NCBI GenBank assembly: GCA_020746995.1
Contig: JAGPXD010000001.1
Coordinates: 6,510,001-6,574,000 of the forward strand
DNA: 64,000 bases
Direction: 5' to 3'
DNA from: Plectosphaerella cucumerina
Lineage: Eukaryota; Ascomycota; Sordariomycetes; Glomerellales; Plectosphaerellaceae
The position numbers were made by a program, and so were the translations under genes. The notes under the pieces were generated by a model. It was given only the letters and a program-made list of their open reading frames with translations, had not been told where the DNA came from and did not search any database. Of this stretch, positions 1-11,878 are shown in pieces (the first letter of the stretch is position 1; each line of letters starts with the position of its first letter).

Positions 1-365
1 TGAGGGCGTCAGTAGACGGCTCCAGGGCCGCATGCTTGACGCACTCAGAGGCCGTGCAGATCTTGGGGATATCCTTGACAGCATCCGGGGCATGACTGTG
101 TCCCAGGTCAGCAGTGATTCCGTCCGGGCGGGGTGACTTGCGTCTTGATGAAGTTGTGGTGCTGCTCGACGGACTCCCAGTCGAAGAAAGCCCAGACTCG
201 AGACGGATCCTCGTGCTCGAGGCCCCAGCAGACTCGGGATGGCCCGCCTGGCTTTGTGGTGACGGTGCGCCATGCCTCCGGGAGGATGCGGCCCTCGGGC
301 TTGGAGGGGTCCATGATGTCTAGGCCGGGCTTGACGCCCATGCAGCCGATTTCGGTGACGGTCAT
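1..365 (-). CDS. ABM-type dimeric alpha/beta-barrel protein, 3' end outside window
   Basis: Partial gene running off the left edge. Exon 1 is 365-142 and exon 2 is 95 to beyond base 1. The protein begins MTVTEIGCMGVKPG and continues through a Trp/Phe-rich stretch (VWAFFDWESVEQHHNF), which resembles the antibiotic-biosynthesis-monooxygenase / stress-responsive dimeric barrel superfamily. These are small cofactor-poor proteins; no substrate can be assigned. I chose the Met at 365 rather than the in-frame Met at 452 because the upstream 29 residues look like leader sequence, not domain. The only splice that keeps the reading frame open uses a GC donor (GCAAGT at 141) and an AG acceptor ending at 96, with a GCTGAC branch site between them. 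It joins ...FIKT to HAPDAVKDIP. Family call is moderate; the splice is fairly secure. Confidence 0.6.
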
Positions 366-1358
366 TGTTGCGGTGTCTTGGGCAATGAAGGGAGGAGGTA
401 CCGAAAGCATGGGTTGCTCAGATACGATGCACCAACATCTATGAGGGTTCAAATACTACTTTCGTTATTTATTTGATGTTGATGCCTTCAGAATCTTGTC
501 TGCCTGTGGTCGATCGCGGGTCAGCCAAGCCGTTTAGCCGCCAGCATTTCCCGTCGGTCAACACAGGCTTCCCCCATTCCAGTTCGATCTTGCTGCCTAC
601 CAGCGTCCTGCAAATAACAACCAAGTGTTGCCTTGGCATCAATTAGAAAGGCAACCCTCCAGCTCAAGTTTTGATAGACTTTCAACTTCTCCGCCATGCC
701 TAGGTACCTTACCTAGGCAACCAAGCCTCTGTAGCAGCCACAGCGGCCACAATCGGGAGTCCAGGACTCAGACATAGTCAGCCAGGCGAACACCGAACAG
801 CCCGCTCCATCTACTGAGCAAGCCATCAACTCAATTAGGCCTTGTACAGGTCCATGGCTGGGACCAGTGGTCACACTGTGGTCCGTAAGCGAAGACGCGG
901 CGCCAACCCTCGACGTCGCATTCATAGCCACCGTCCGCCATGATCGATGCATGAAGTGAGAACAACCATGTATTATCCCATCCCATGCCAATCTCTATCT
1001 AATGCAATCAAATCCATCACTCAATCAACGCCGGGTCCCAGTGCACGCTTTTCCTCTTCCTCCCCCCATCCTCCCCGTGCCCCTTCAACGCCCCCTTCGC
1101 CGTCCGCCGCCTCATATCCCCCAACACCATCCCAGAACCAACACTCGCCCTCCTCAATCCGCTGCCCTGCATGTCTTCAAGCCTCCACTCCCATCGGCAC
1201 CTCTCCACCACATCCCCAGCATGCCTCAGCCTCGCCCTCCATCCTTGCACATACACCCACGCGAGCCTCGCATCACTATCCCTTGCTGGTGGCTCCGGCG
1301 TGCGGGCCCGCGTCTTCTTCGTCCTGGTCAAACGGACACCCTCCCGGCCCGAGCGTGG
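366..1358. other. Intergenic spacer between the ABM-like gene and the large acidic protein gene
   Basis: No convincing gene. Open frames on the plus strand near 950-1640 are Pro/Ser-rich, change frame without splice logic and run into the antisense of the large gene. The stretch 1040-1260 is C-rich and probably 3' flanking sequence. A short inverted repeat sits at 697-719 and is listed separately. Confidence 0.5.
697..719. repeat. Perfect short inverted repeat TGCCTAGGTA-CCT-TACCTAGGCA
   Basis: Two 10-base arms (697-706 and 710-719) are exact reverse complements around a 3-base centre. Related CCTA/TAGG palindromes occur at 21785-21798 and near 63852. Function is unknown; it could be a bound site or a structured mutation relic. 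Confidence 0.7.
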
Positions 1359-4300
1359 TCAATGCGAGTCCTGAAGGAGGGAGTCGCGTTCATCGGGCTC
1401 GTCTGGATCACCGCGCTGCCCGGCGCGTCCGCGGCCGTCGCCGAATGCGCTCTCCCAGACCTGTGCGCCCGTGGCGAACTGACGTGACTGCCGCACGGGT
1501 ACCCAGACGCCCGAGACAGGGCACGATCGCGTCGGGCTGCTCGTGTCGGTGCCCGCGCGACCGCGCGTCGGCGAGCCCTGGCCCTGGTTCTCGAAGATGC
1601 TGCGCATCTTCTGGAACATGCTGCCGGGGGACTCGTTGACGGCGGTCCTGCCGGGCGAGGCATTGTTTGTCGTGGGGATGCTGGTGCTTGTCGGCCATCG
1701 CTGGCTGACGGGCAGGGTGGGCTCCTGGTATGTCTTGGTGTCTTGACGGAAAGGATCATACTCAGGTGCGTTTGCGTCGGTGAGGTTCGAGTCGTTTCGA
1801 GGTCGCGCCGGCCACGAGTCGCGAATGACAGGCTCGTTCTTGTCTGCGTGGAGGGCTGAGTGGACAGGCGACGACGGCGACGATGACAGGGTGCTTTGGC
1901 TGCGAAGGGAGATGGGGGCCGAGTCAGTCCTTTCATGCCAGGGCACGTTGGTCACGTCTCGGGGCATGAACATTTCGGGGTCAAAGTCCTCCTCAGGCGC
2001 CTGCGACGGCGGTGTTTCGGGGCGAGGAGGCTCTGCCCGGGCGAAAGGGTTGCGGCGCGGTGACGTGGGTGCCGGCAGTGCCTCAATCGAAGGTTCATGC
2101 CTCAGCCTGAGAGGACTCGGAAGAGGGTCACGGCTTGACGACTGGGGCGCGAGCTTGGGGGCTGGTGCGCACACTCGGGGTGTTGAAAGGGCGGATTGGC
2201 TGCCCTCGGCATCTTGATCGACCACGCGGATTGTCTGCTCCTTGATGCGGTAGCCGTTGAACTGCTCCTGAAGGCTGCCGTTGGAGCTTCGGTTGTCTTG
2301 CTTGGGCTCCTTTTCGTAGTCGCTCCCTTCCGAGTCGTCTTCGTATGAGTACTCGGAGCGGCGGTAGCCCAAGTTGTTGTCGGCAGTGGAGGGTGCAAGC
2401 GCGGGAGCAGGCGAGAAGGCGAGCGCCGGCTGTTGCCTGGCAGAAGGCAGACCACCCCAACCTCCCTGACTGTTCAAGTCGTCGGTGTTGCTGCCGATCG
2501 GCGCCCATTTCTGCGACAGTGTCGGGCTGGTGGGCTTGGACGATGTACCCCAGGGCTTGAAGTCTGGAGACGCTGCGCGGTATGGCGAGACGGGCGGAGA
2601 TTCTGCAGGCGTCCAGGACCTTGCTGTCAAGTCCGGTGCGTTCAGGTGCTCGAGGCTGGATTCCCGCTGGGTGGGCGATGGCTCTCCGAATCCTCGCTGC
2701 ACAAGTTCGGGCGACTTTTGGCGATCCCAGGGATCGAAGGTCTTGGGTCTTCCGAATGCTCCCTCTGTTTTGACGTCGTTGTACCGAATGCCTCGGGTGG
2801 TGCTGGTGTCCTCTGCTGAGCCTCGCGACGAGACCCGGAATGGGTTGTTGTCTCGAGAGACAAGCTGCGAGAACTCATCCTGTTCCTGATGCGAGACTCC
2901 CCGATCAAATGTGTTCAGTCCCAGTCCGGACACCGCCACCTGGTCTCGCTCTGCTGAAGCAGCAGCGACGTTGCTCGAGGTCTCGTCGAATCGGAAATCG
3001 AAGGGCTGCTTGTCAACGGCGGCGTCGGTGGTAACAATGGGCTCTCCTGAGGGCTCATCATGTTTGGCCAGATTGGACTCGTGACGTGTCTCGTATGAGA
3101 GATCGAAAGGGTCTTCTTGGACGTCTTCCTCTTCCGCTGGGGACTCAGGTTCATCCATGCCGCCACGAAAAGTATGGCTCGGGCTGTCGTCCTGGTCCCT
3201 GTGGCCGTTGACAAGGGTCGCGGCTTCATCTGCGAAGAAAGGGTTGATATCCTCGTCATCGGCCTCTGGGAGGGGAGACAGAGGTTGCTTGGTGGCGACA
3301 TCCTCGACAAAGTCGTCCAGGTCATATGGGGATTCAATCAAGGGGCTCGAGGCAATGGAGTCTTGGTCCCCTGAGGCAGCCGAAGCATCCATCTGGGAAT
3401 GACCCTTAGGGACTGTGTGACTGCCTTCACCGTATTCCGACGGGGTGCTAGGCCGAGATGCTTCGACGAAATCGTCGACAAGAGCACGGTCGCTGCTTTG
3501 GAATGAGATCTCGGGGCTCGCTCGACCCTCCTCTTGCGTCTCGGGGTTGGAGACGAAAGAGCTAGATGCGAGGGAGCGGTCTTGGGTGCCAGGGACGGAG
3601 AGGCCGAACGGAGACTCATCCTCGCTGTCCGTGAGATGGTCATCGCCTGCCGAGTCTGCCCCGGCGTCGTCAAACTGGATGGCCGTATTGGGCGTGTCGG
3701 GCTTATCGGCAGCAATTGAAGTCGTTAGGACAGACTCAAAGGTCGAGCTGTTCCTATCCGCAGTCAGGTGTTGACCCTCGTCCTCGCCAGGTGAGGGTGA
3801 CACGTCGTGCGTGTCGTGATGCTTCTCGAACGCGAGACCGGCTTCTTCGACTGAGTCGCCACCTTCTCTGGTTCCTAAAAAAGAATCCTCGTCGTGTGCG
3901 TCGGAGCCAGCATCACTTTGAGGGGAGAGGGGTGGCTCCTCGATACTCTTGATGGCAGCTGGCGAATTGGCGCCGTTGACCAGTGTGGCTTGCGAGTCGA
4001 CGGTGTCGGGCTTGACCAAGACTTCGATTTCGTCGTCAGAGTCCTCCTCGACATCTCCTCGGGAGGTCACGGCTGGCTCTGGGTCTTCGGGGACGTCCAG
4101 GTCGGCAGCGGAGATAGCAGCTTCGGCGGCAATGTCTGTCTGCGGGCCATCGACGTGGTCGGACTCCGACTTGAGAGTATCGTGGCGGTCAAGCGTCGCT
4201 TCCTCGGCTGGGATCTTGGCTGAGCTTTCCTGGGCTTCAGCGGGAGGTAGATCGCGGCCGGCCAGAGGTGCCGCCGCGTCTCCTTCGGCCGAATGACCGT

Positions 4301-7300
4301 CGTCCAGGGTTGTAGCGTCGGGTGCATCGGACAGCACCGAGGTATCCAGAGCGGCCTCGGCGGCGGGCGTCTCTTCTATAGAGTTGTCATCCTTGTCGAG
4401 CTCCAGTGCATCAGAAGGGCCATCAGCGAGATTGGAGGACTTTGCGGCATCCGCAGCCGACACCAGAGGGCTGTCGGGCTCTTCGGTAACCTCGAGCTGT
4501 GAGAGAGCAGCAGGCGCTTGTTCTTCGTCTGCGAGAGCCGTCTGCACCGATGCAGCATCGTCCTGAGCTGGGGCCTCAACTTCAGCCTCGGCAACTGCGT
4601 CATTGTCGCTCAACGCAGCAGCATCGGAGAATGGATCAGAGGGCGTCTCTGCCTCGTCGAGAGTGGCGGTATCGAGGGATCGGTCGGTAGCAATGGATTC
4701 GGACAGTTTCGGCTCCTCAGCAGTGACTCCTTCAGGCTGTGCGTCGGTCGAAACGGCAGGTTGGACTACATCGACCTCCTCAATTGTCTCGCCAATCGTA
4801 GTGGCGGCCACCTGGTCATCAGGGCCTTCAGCGGGCATGGACTTCACGTCCTCTGAGATGTCGCGGGCGTCCAGATCCACTGGCTCGGCGTTGACAGACT
4901 CCGTGTCCTTGTCAGGTGCGTCCAGAACAACGCTGCCGGTGTCGTCTTCACCTTCCATGACAGCATCGACCTGTGAGGCTGCAAGGTCATCAGACTTCAA
5001 CTCAGCATCGACCTCAAGGTCAGTCGCTTCCTCAACTGCTGCCGCCTCCGTGCCAGTGTTGTCAGTCGTGGCGATCTCCGAAGCCGGATTGTCGTCATCG
5101 GCAGCTTCGGCTTTGTCGACAATAACGGGCAGCTCGCTTGCCTCGGCATCCAAGTCGCGAGGCAACTCATCCATTGCGGGGGTTGTCTCGACTTCGGCGA
5201 TGGCGTTCGCTGTCGTCTCAGCAGGCCCGTCTTCGCTAGCATCAATCGCGGTGGCGACGTCGTCGGATGTTAGGACATCTGGCTGAATAGCCACGGCTGC
5301 TTCATCGGATGGCAAGACCTCATCGTCGCTCTTGACTTCGGAAGGCTCACCGCGAACAGCTGTCAAATCCGAGACTGGGGCCCCCTCAACGGAGGAGACC
5401 TCCGTGACTTCGGCCGATGGCTTCTCGGAGGGAGGCACATCATCGCTCGGTGTGTCCTTGACTGAAGCCTCATCGGCTGGAACGGCTTCGGATGCAGGCG
5501 AATCGACTGCCTCGTCGGCATGCAGATCAATAGCGCGAGACTCGGTGACAGTCTCGCCTTCGTCGGCTCCAGTCGTTTCCTCGGCCGCTGCACTTTCGGC
5601 CACAGGCTCGTCAGACTCCGGCTGCTGAGCCTCGACAACTGCTTCCGCAGCGCTTGCTTGCTCCTCGACTGCATCATCCACAGTTATGTCCGCGTCATCG
5701 GAGACAATCTCGGCCGCTGCACTGTCGGTGGCGAGTACGCCAGCCTCGGCGACCGGCTCCGAAGGCTTGGAAGCCTGCGCATCTTCTTGGTTGGTTGAGT
5801 CTTCGGTCCCGAGAGGGACTCTGGAAATCTCGACGTCGACTGCTGGCTCCTGACCGCTGAGTACTTCCTTCGTCGCTGTACCCTCTGAAGTCTGGGCATC
5901 TTCGGCAGCGGGCTCTTCGGCAGCAGGCTCTTCGGCAGCAGGCTCTTCTGCAGCAGGCTCTTCGGTATCTGTATTCTCCGTGATAGGCTCATCGTCAGTG
6001 GGCTCCCCTGCGACGAACAGATCGACGGCTGGCTCTTCAGCAGCCTCTTTCTCGATGGCGGCCTCCTCAATTGAAGGCTCCTCCGTGACGGGCTCGTCGG
6101 TGGCAGGCCTGGCGGCCGTCTCCCCGATTGCAGAGGCTGAAAAGGTGGGTTCCTCGGAGGCGGCCTCCTGAATGATTGACCTGTCGACAGCCTCGTCGGC
6201 AGCGGGTTGCTCGACAACTGCTTCCTCGAGAGCCGGTTCCTCAACAGTAGGCTCGTCAGTAACTGTCTCCTTGACAGCGGGCTCGGCAGCTTCAGTCTCA
6301 ACACTTGATGGTTCATCGCCTGCCGGCTCAACATCAAGTGATCGATCCTTTTCTGCGTCGTCCACAGTCTCAGAGGGTTCCGGGACTTCGACAGTAGGCT
6401 CAGGCGTGTCGGGCGGTGCGGCAACGTCGGCGTCTCCAGTCGCGGGTTCGGGGGTATCTTCGGACTGCACGGCCTCCTCGACCGCGGGCTCAGGCACTTC
6501 AGCAACTTCAAGAGCCTCTGTCGTCATATCGACGACCTTGGCTTCGTTGCCATCCAACGGCTCGACCTCAGCAGTGGCGCTGTCGGCGTTGACAACTGGC
6601 GCAGGCTCATCCGCATCCAAGGATTCGGGCTTTGCCTCTTCATGGACAGCCTCCACCGCGAGGTCGGCATCCGCCGAGGTGTTTGGTCCCTCTGCAGCCT
6701 CGGAAGCATCGGCTGCAGGCTCCGTGGCATTGACCGCAGGCTCATCGAAAGCTGCTGGTGCCTCCTCGATTTCAGGCTCTAGGGCTTCAGGCAAAGGTTC
6801 TTCAACTGCTGCTGGTGCCTCGGCCTCAACAGAAGCTGCTACCACAGCCTCCTCCTCAACGGAGTCCGTGGCTTCAACTGCAACCTCCTCGACCGGTTCT
6901 TGGGCCTCGTCCTCGACTTCAGGCTCCTCGACTGTCGCTGGCACATCGGCCTCAGTCTCAGGCTCAACCGCGGCGACAGCCATAACAGCCTCCTCAGAAG
7001 GTGCAGCAGCCTCTTCGGCTGTCTCCTCAATCACTTCCTTCGAGATCGGCTCCTCCGTCTCGTTCGCCGCATCGTCGGCGGTGGGGGACAACTCAAAGTC
7101 GTCATTTGGCACTGGGCTGGTGTCATTTTGTGGGATCGTGGGCGAAGTGGTGTCGTAGTAGTTGGGGATGTCTTCAGCTTCATCCTTGGGTGTCGCGTCA
7201 TCGGCAGGGGCGTCTGGGGCGGGCTCGGGCACCTCGAGGCTTCTCGCAGAGACTTCGTCGTTGGCGTCCTCGGCAGGAGGGGCGACCTCTGGCTCGACAG

Positions 7301-8442
7301 TCGGCTCCTCCTCGACTGCCTTGTCAGCCTCTGCCGCGACATCCTCTGCGGACGCCTCTGCGCCCGTCTCCTCCTCTTTCAGGTCGTCTTCTTTGGACCT
7401 CTCTTCAGCATCTTCCTCTTTCGTATCTTGGTTGTCCTCCTCTTTCACGGCCTCCGCCGTCTCGTCGATCTCCGCCGACGTCCCCGGGCCGGCGTCCGCA
7501 TCCGTGTCGTCGCCCGGGCCCTCCTCGGCCTCCTCAGAGGCCGGCGCCGCGGAGCCGTCATTGGCCTTGGCATCGTTACTTCCTTGCTCGTCCAGGTCGA
7601 AGGAAGGGGAAGAAGAAACCTCGCTCTTACTGTTTTCCTTGTTCTCGGGCGCGTCGGCTTCGGCGGGGGCAGCTTCGGCCGGGGGCGCGTCCTCGGGCTT
7701 CGCATCGTCGGCCGTGGCATCGGTCGGGCCGTCTTCTTTCGCGGTCGCATCAGCATTGGGAGCTGGCTCGGCAGCAGCCTCAGCGGAAGCATCGGCTGCA
7801 GCGTCGACTCCAGCCGCAACCCCCACCGCCGCTGCCGCTGCAGCAGCTGCCGCCGCGGCCTTGTCTCGGGCCCTCTTGCGCGGAACGACGGTTGGCAACG
7901 GGGCGCTCATCTGCTCCTCGAGACGGCGATTGATGTCCTGCGGCTGTCAGACCCCAGCACCTACCCCCTAATGCAACAAAACATACCTTGCGCTTCTCCT
8001 CGAGCTCTCTCAGCCTAGCCTCGCCCTCGGCAAGCAGCTTCTGGACCTCAGCCTCAACAGCATCCATGCCATCGTCGGCTTCGTCCTCAACCCGCTTCGT
8101 CTCTTCGTCAAACTTGCCGAGGCGCTCGGCATCCTCGCCCTCGATGCGCTTCCGGACCTCCTCGTCCTCGGCCTTGCGTCGCGCCTCGCGCTCCTCGTCT
8201 TCTTTCCGCCGCGCCTCGGCAACGGCTTCCTCCTCTTGTTTCCGCCTAGCGGCGAGGTCTTCCTTTTCCGTGTCGTACTCGGCCTTGAGGTCGCCCAGGA
8301 GGGTGTCCCGCTTCTGCTCGAGCTCATCGAGCTTCGCCTCGTGCTCCGTCGTCGACAGCCCCGCGACCGCGGCGTGGATGGCCTCGAGGTTCTCGCTCAT
8401 CTGCTTCACCAGGTCGGCCACGTCCATGGTGACCGCCGTCAT
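1359..8442 (-). CDS. Very large acidic Glu/Ala-rich low-complexity protein with N-terminal coiled coil (~2,346 aa)
   Basis: Two exons: 8442-7987 and 7943-1359, joined by a 43 bp GT-AG intron (an alternative acceptor 6 bases later is also in frame). Residues about 1-152 are highly charged, rich in Glu/Arg/Lys and stop-free in a heptad-like manner, so a long coiled coil is likely. A basic PRKRARDK patch near residue 173 could be a nuclear signal, followed by about 11 alanines. Residues about 200-1400 are an acidic Glu/Ala/Val/Pro repeat region with short degenerate units of the EEPAAEEP type. The last ~700 residues are Ser/Pro-rich with regular SPxR/TP sites, typical of a disordered phosphorylated tail. 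A near-C-terminal 42-base stretch (about 1487-1446) has GT...AG ends and is divisible by three, so an optional in-frame intron is possible. I do not recognise the family. Large disordered scaffold proteins tethering organelles or the cortex exist in filamentous fungi, but assigning this one is guesswork. Confidence 0.85.
5901..5960. repeat. 15-bp tandem repeat, four units, in the large acidic protein gene
   Basis: Four head-to-tail copies of TTCGGCAGCAGGCTC, with one or two changes, encode successive EEPAA units on the minus strand. Being a multiple of three, copy changes would lengthen or shorten the protein without breaking frame. Confidence 0.85.
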
Positions 8443-9637
8443 GTTGTCTCGTTTACCCGGTGGCAGGGTTCAAAAAATGGTTGGTCTATGAAGTTGGGGG
8501 GAAAAGTATGCGCCAGCAAGGTGCGCTCCGGCAGTATTCGTGCCGTCAAACAGAACGTCGTGAGTATCGTGAGTCGTCGGGTCGTATAACGTGATGAGAT
8601 GGGCATGCGACAAGGGACGAAAATCACCAGTGTGCGTTCGTTTGAAAGGTCGAAACGCCAGACTTGAGACCGCCCGAGCGGCGTCTGGACGTCTCGTGGA
8701 AGCTATATACCGTGTCAGCCAAGCGATCCATGACAACAAAAGCCCCCCCTCCCGATGCCACCGAGGAACCGGCAGTGGCCCGGGGTCCCAGGGCGATCAA
8801 TCGAGGGGCAGCGGCAGGCACACGACCATCGCGACAGTGTCAATGCGGTGCCTGGCTGCTGGCGAGTCGTGCCGCACGCTCGAAACCAAGGACCGTGGAC
8901 TCGGGACTCCTGGCTGCCGCACTCATCCCCGCCGGACGAACCGCCTCGCGCCCATTGCTCGGTCGACCATCATTGCTCCGCCGCGTTCCCACGGGCCCAG
9001 CGACGGCCAGGGCTGCCACTTGGTAGATTGCCTCGTCAAGCGATGACGTCGAGAGCAGGCGGCGTGGTCAATCGGGCAGCAAGCCTCATCTCTGTCGCGA
9101 CGGCAACGGCTGCCAGCGCGCAAGACACGCCAGGCATGGCCCTTGTAGAGGCGCTCGCGGCCAGGCGAACGAGGAACAGGCAAACTGTCGACGTGGCCGA
9201 CGCCTAGCAGCAACGGCGGGGCAATGTTATGCGCGAATCGTTGCGGGCGGCCGGGGGTGTCTGGGACACCGGGGGAGCCGTCGACGTCGATGGGGGTGCC
9301 TTGGGTGCCTGAGCGATTGATTGGAGTGTTGGCAGTGGTCGTCCGAGGGAGGTCCCCAGGAGCATGAAGATCCGTCGTTGCTGAAGGACCTGAAGTGCCG
9401 CCTGTTTCATCACGGCATCCACAAACACGGGGGATGGATGGGTGACTAAGCGAGCCGGTGATGTGTGTGCCTGGACAGATCGAGAGATCAAAACACCAGG
9501 AAAACATCACCGGATGGGTTCTCATCGCGCTTTCTCACACCAGCCAGCTTGAGAATGTTGTCGAGAGAGATGCACCTGCAGGGTCAGGCACCGCTTCCCT
9601 CTGTCACACAGCTGCACCACCTTGTACCCTTGTTGAT
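8443..9637. other. Spacer upstream of the large acidic protein gene
   Basis: Presumed promoter and 5' UTR of the minus-strand gene starting at 8442. The open frames here (for example 8923-9525 minus) overlap each other in several frames, with no recognisable motif or splice pattern. I see no gene until the tRNA. Confidence 0.5.
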
Positions 9638-9731
9638 GCCGGCTTGGCTTAGGGGCTAAAGCATCGCACTTGTATGACCCATGCGGATGCACGAGATGCG
9701 GGGATCACTGGTTCGATTCCAGTAGTCGGCA
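9638..9731 (+). tRNA. tRNA-Thr (anticodon UGU) with intron
   Basis: The acceptor stem GCCGGCT (9638-9644) pairs with AGTCGGC (9724-9730) with one G-U, followed by discriminator A. D stem GCTT/AAGC and T arm ACTGG-TTCGATT-CCAGT are intact. The anticodon stem TCGCA/TGCGG closes loop C-T-TGT-A-A, giving anticodon TGT. About 21 bases (starting TGACCC and ending ACGAG) sit between positions 37 and 38, the standard place for a nuclear tRNA intron. With the intron removed the tRNA is 73 nt. A T5 run follows at 9740. Confidence 0.88.
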
Positions 9732-9739
9732 GAGTTTGC

Positions 9740-9744
9740 TTTTT
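9740..9744 (+). terminator. RNA polymerase III terminator of tRNA-Thr
   Basis: A run of five T residues lies 9 bases after the tRNA 3' end, the usual Pol III stop. Confidence 0.7.
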
Positions 9745-10009
9745 GCTTCTGGCACCTATGGCATATCACATGTGCCCGTCGGAAACCATACTTCCTCGGA
9801 AATGGCGTGCCCGATGATCCAGTCTTGACAATCTCTTGACAACGTCCCTAGCTGCTGCGAAGCGGACCTCATATTGACCGAGAATTATCGATGAGATGCT
9901 TCCACTCAACGGCAATATCAGCTTGTCTCAGGGAAGTTTGTATTGATCCTACTGGTTTTCGTTCGTAGGGCACCCCTCCGCCTACCGAACCGCTCATCTT
10001 CATTGTACT

Positions 10010-11114
10010 TCATCTATGCACATGTTCGGCACCCCCATTCCCATCACCTGTGTTATCCCTCCCTTCTCCAGAATACAGCTCGTGAGGATGGCTCACCGTA
10101 GCAGACATCTCCGGTGGTGACCAGTTCCCATTCCCAGGCCAAGCCGCCATCTCAGATCTTGGCTGCGTCCCGACCGGCTCGTAATAAGCAGGAACGGTAT
10201 GCCCGGGGTCGGGCTTCAAGGCTCCCGCAGGCGTCATCCGGCCGTCTCCGAGTGTTTGCGCCTTTGCCTTGGCCCGCCGTCTCATGAAGAGAAAGATGAG
10301 GAGAGCTCCAATCACGAGACCGCTCACTGTGGCGCCTACAGCAATGCCAGCGACGGCACCTGTCCCAAGTCCGTCTCCGCCTCCTGCGTCGGATGGTGGT
10401 GTGTTGGTGCTCGTGGCAGATGACTGTCTTTCTCTGGACTCGGTCGAGGAGTCGCCTCCTGTCCTGCTCTGCACGAAAGAAATATCAGCATGGCCCGCGA
10501 GATAGCAGATGTAGGTAATCAAGAGTTGAACTTACCGATGCATTCTCCTCGGTCGTCGTGGTTGTGGGCTCCGGAACGCTCCAAACCTCGACCCCAAAGG
10601 CATGAATGTAGCCTTCAGACACCGTGCTCACGGTAATGAACACTGAACCGCTCTCAATCACCGTCAAGGGGTCCAGAACTCCCTCGCCCGTTGATACGCT
10701 GTAGCCGCATTTGTGGTTGACATCGAGGTTCGACTGACAACCAAAGGATACCGTGCCTCTGCCAAGCGGGAACGTCAGCTAAATTTTTAACAACAAAATC
10801 ATACTTGCGTGGCTCTCTTACGATGGGCAGCAGATGACCTTGGTCAGGGAAGGGTTGGCAAAGTCGCCAGGACGAGAGCATGCGGATGTATAGGCGGATG
10901 GACACACTCCCGGCGAGTAATAGTCCCTGGTCTCCGCGTTGAAGCCTGGTGGGAGGCAGTCGTCGATGGAGATGGGCCCTCTGTAGTCGAAGTACACAGC
11001 CTCGGTCTCTCCAGCGTCGTTTACTGTTGTTTCAAAGGACTTGTACCACCCTGTCGATCGGGTACAGGAAGCAGGGGGCGTGTAAACGGTTGTCAGGGGG
11101 CCGATGTTCGTCAT
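10010..11114 (-). CDS. Single-pass membrane protein, Mid2-like architecture (324 aa)
   Basis: Three exons: 11114-10822, 10758-10536 and 10468-10010, with introns of 63 and 67 bp. The N-terminal ~165 residues form a cysteine-containing ectodomain (TVYTPPASC, DDCLPP, CPSAYTSAC, VICCPS, FGCQSN). A Ser/Thr-rich linker follows, then one transmembrane helix (GTGAVAGIAVGATVSGLVIG onward) with an RRRAK stop-transfer, and a ~80-residue cytosolic tail with Pro/Gly. This layout is common in fungal cell-wall or surface sensors of the Mid2/Wsc kind, although no WSC domain is visible. There is no classical signal peptide at the chosen Met; the alternative Met at 11150 does not add one. Function as a sensor is inference. 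Confidence 0.8.
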
Positions 11115-11878
11115 GATGGCCGCAGTTGGAGGCCAAGGAGCAACCCTCAAGCGTCGATGGAGCTGCTGTATCGCTCGTTGAACTTTGCAGGCTGGAGTCT
11201 AGTAACGCGCAACAAAGGAATGAACAGCAAGATCAAGCGCTCGCCATACGACCATAGGAGCGATTCCCCCGGAACTTGTACATGATCGCAGATCAGGCTG
11301 GGGGCCAAAACATCCATGCCCAAGCGAGGGCTGAGTGAATCCTTCGCACCTCTCTGCAGACGCCACCGACGTGGGATGCCAGAAGACCGCCAATGGCACC
11401 GCCTACAATCTTTCACACACTGTTCAGCGATTGGCCTAGCTGTCGAAAAGGGAGTGAAAGATGGGGGAGGGGGGGAGCTATATATGGCTATCTGACCTCT
11501 GCTACATGCTTGCTCTCCAGCACTCGCGCAGTTGGGAACTGATCTGCACTCCGCAGCACATTGCAGGTGCTTGTCGGGGCTCGCTTCGCCCACTTCGTCG
11601 TCCCATTCCGTTGGGTAGAGGAGTGTACAGCCTCTTTTGGCATGGGGGGATTGGCCTGGACGTGAACAAGAATAGTCTCTGGCAGCTGAAGGCTGGAAGC
11701 TGCATGAGGCAGACAACGTCCTCGTCGCGCACGATAACACCTAGCACAGGCATGCAATGGATTGAAGATAACGCTAAATCATGGAAAGGTCTTCGGGGAA
11801 AGGTTTGACAGTACGGCTTGCTATTTGTTGAAGATGTGGGCTGATACGCCTCGATGACAGCAGCTCGACGACTTCCGT
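11115..11878. other. Spacer between membrane protein and GH43 genes
   Basis: Upstream of the minus-strand gene starting at 11114. A TATATAT sequence at about 11477-11484 could be its TATA element. The 197-codon minus-strand open frame 11147-11740 has no domain, no matching splice sites and ordinary spacer composition, so I leave it out. Confidence 0.5.

Noticed and set aside
4603..7971. Long plus-strand Ser/Ala-rich frames (up to 372 codons) opposite the large acidic gene
   Set aside because: They are antisense of GAG/GCC-rich repeats on the minus strand, which naturally lack stops in other frames. No start context, splice sites or motifs.
11147..11740. 197-codon minus-strand frame upstream of the Mid2-like gene
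   Set aside because: No motif and no splice route into the downstream gene; probably 5' flank.
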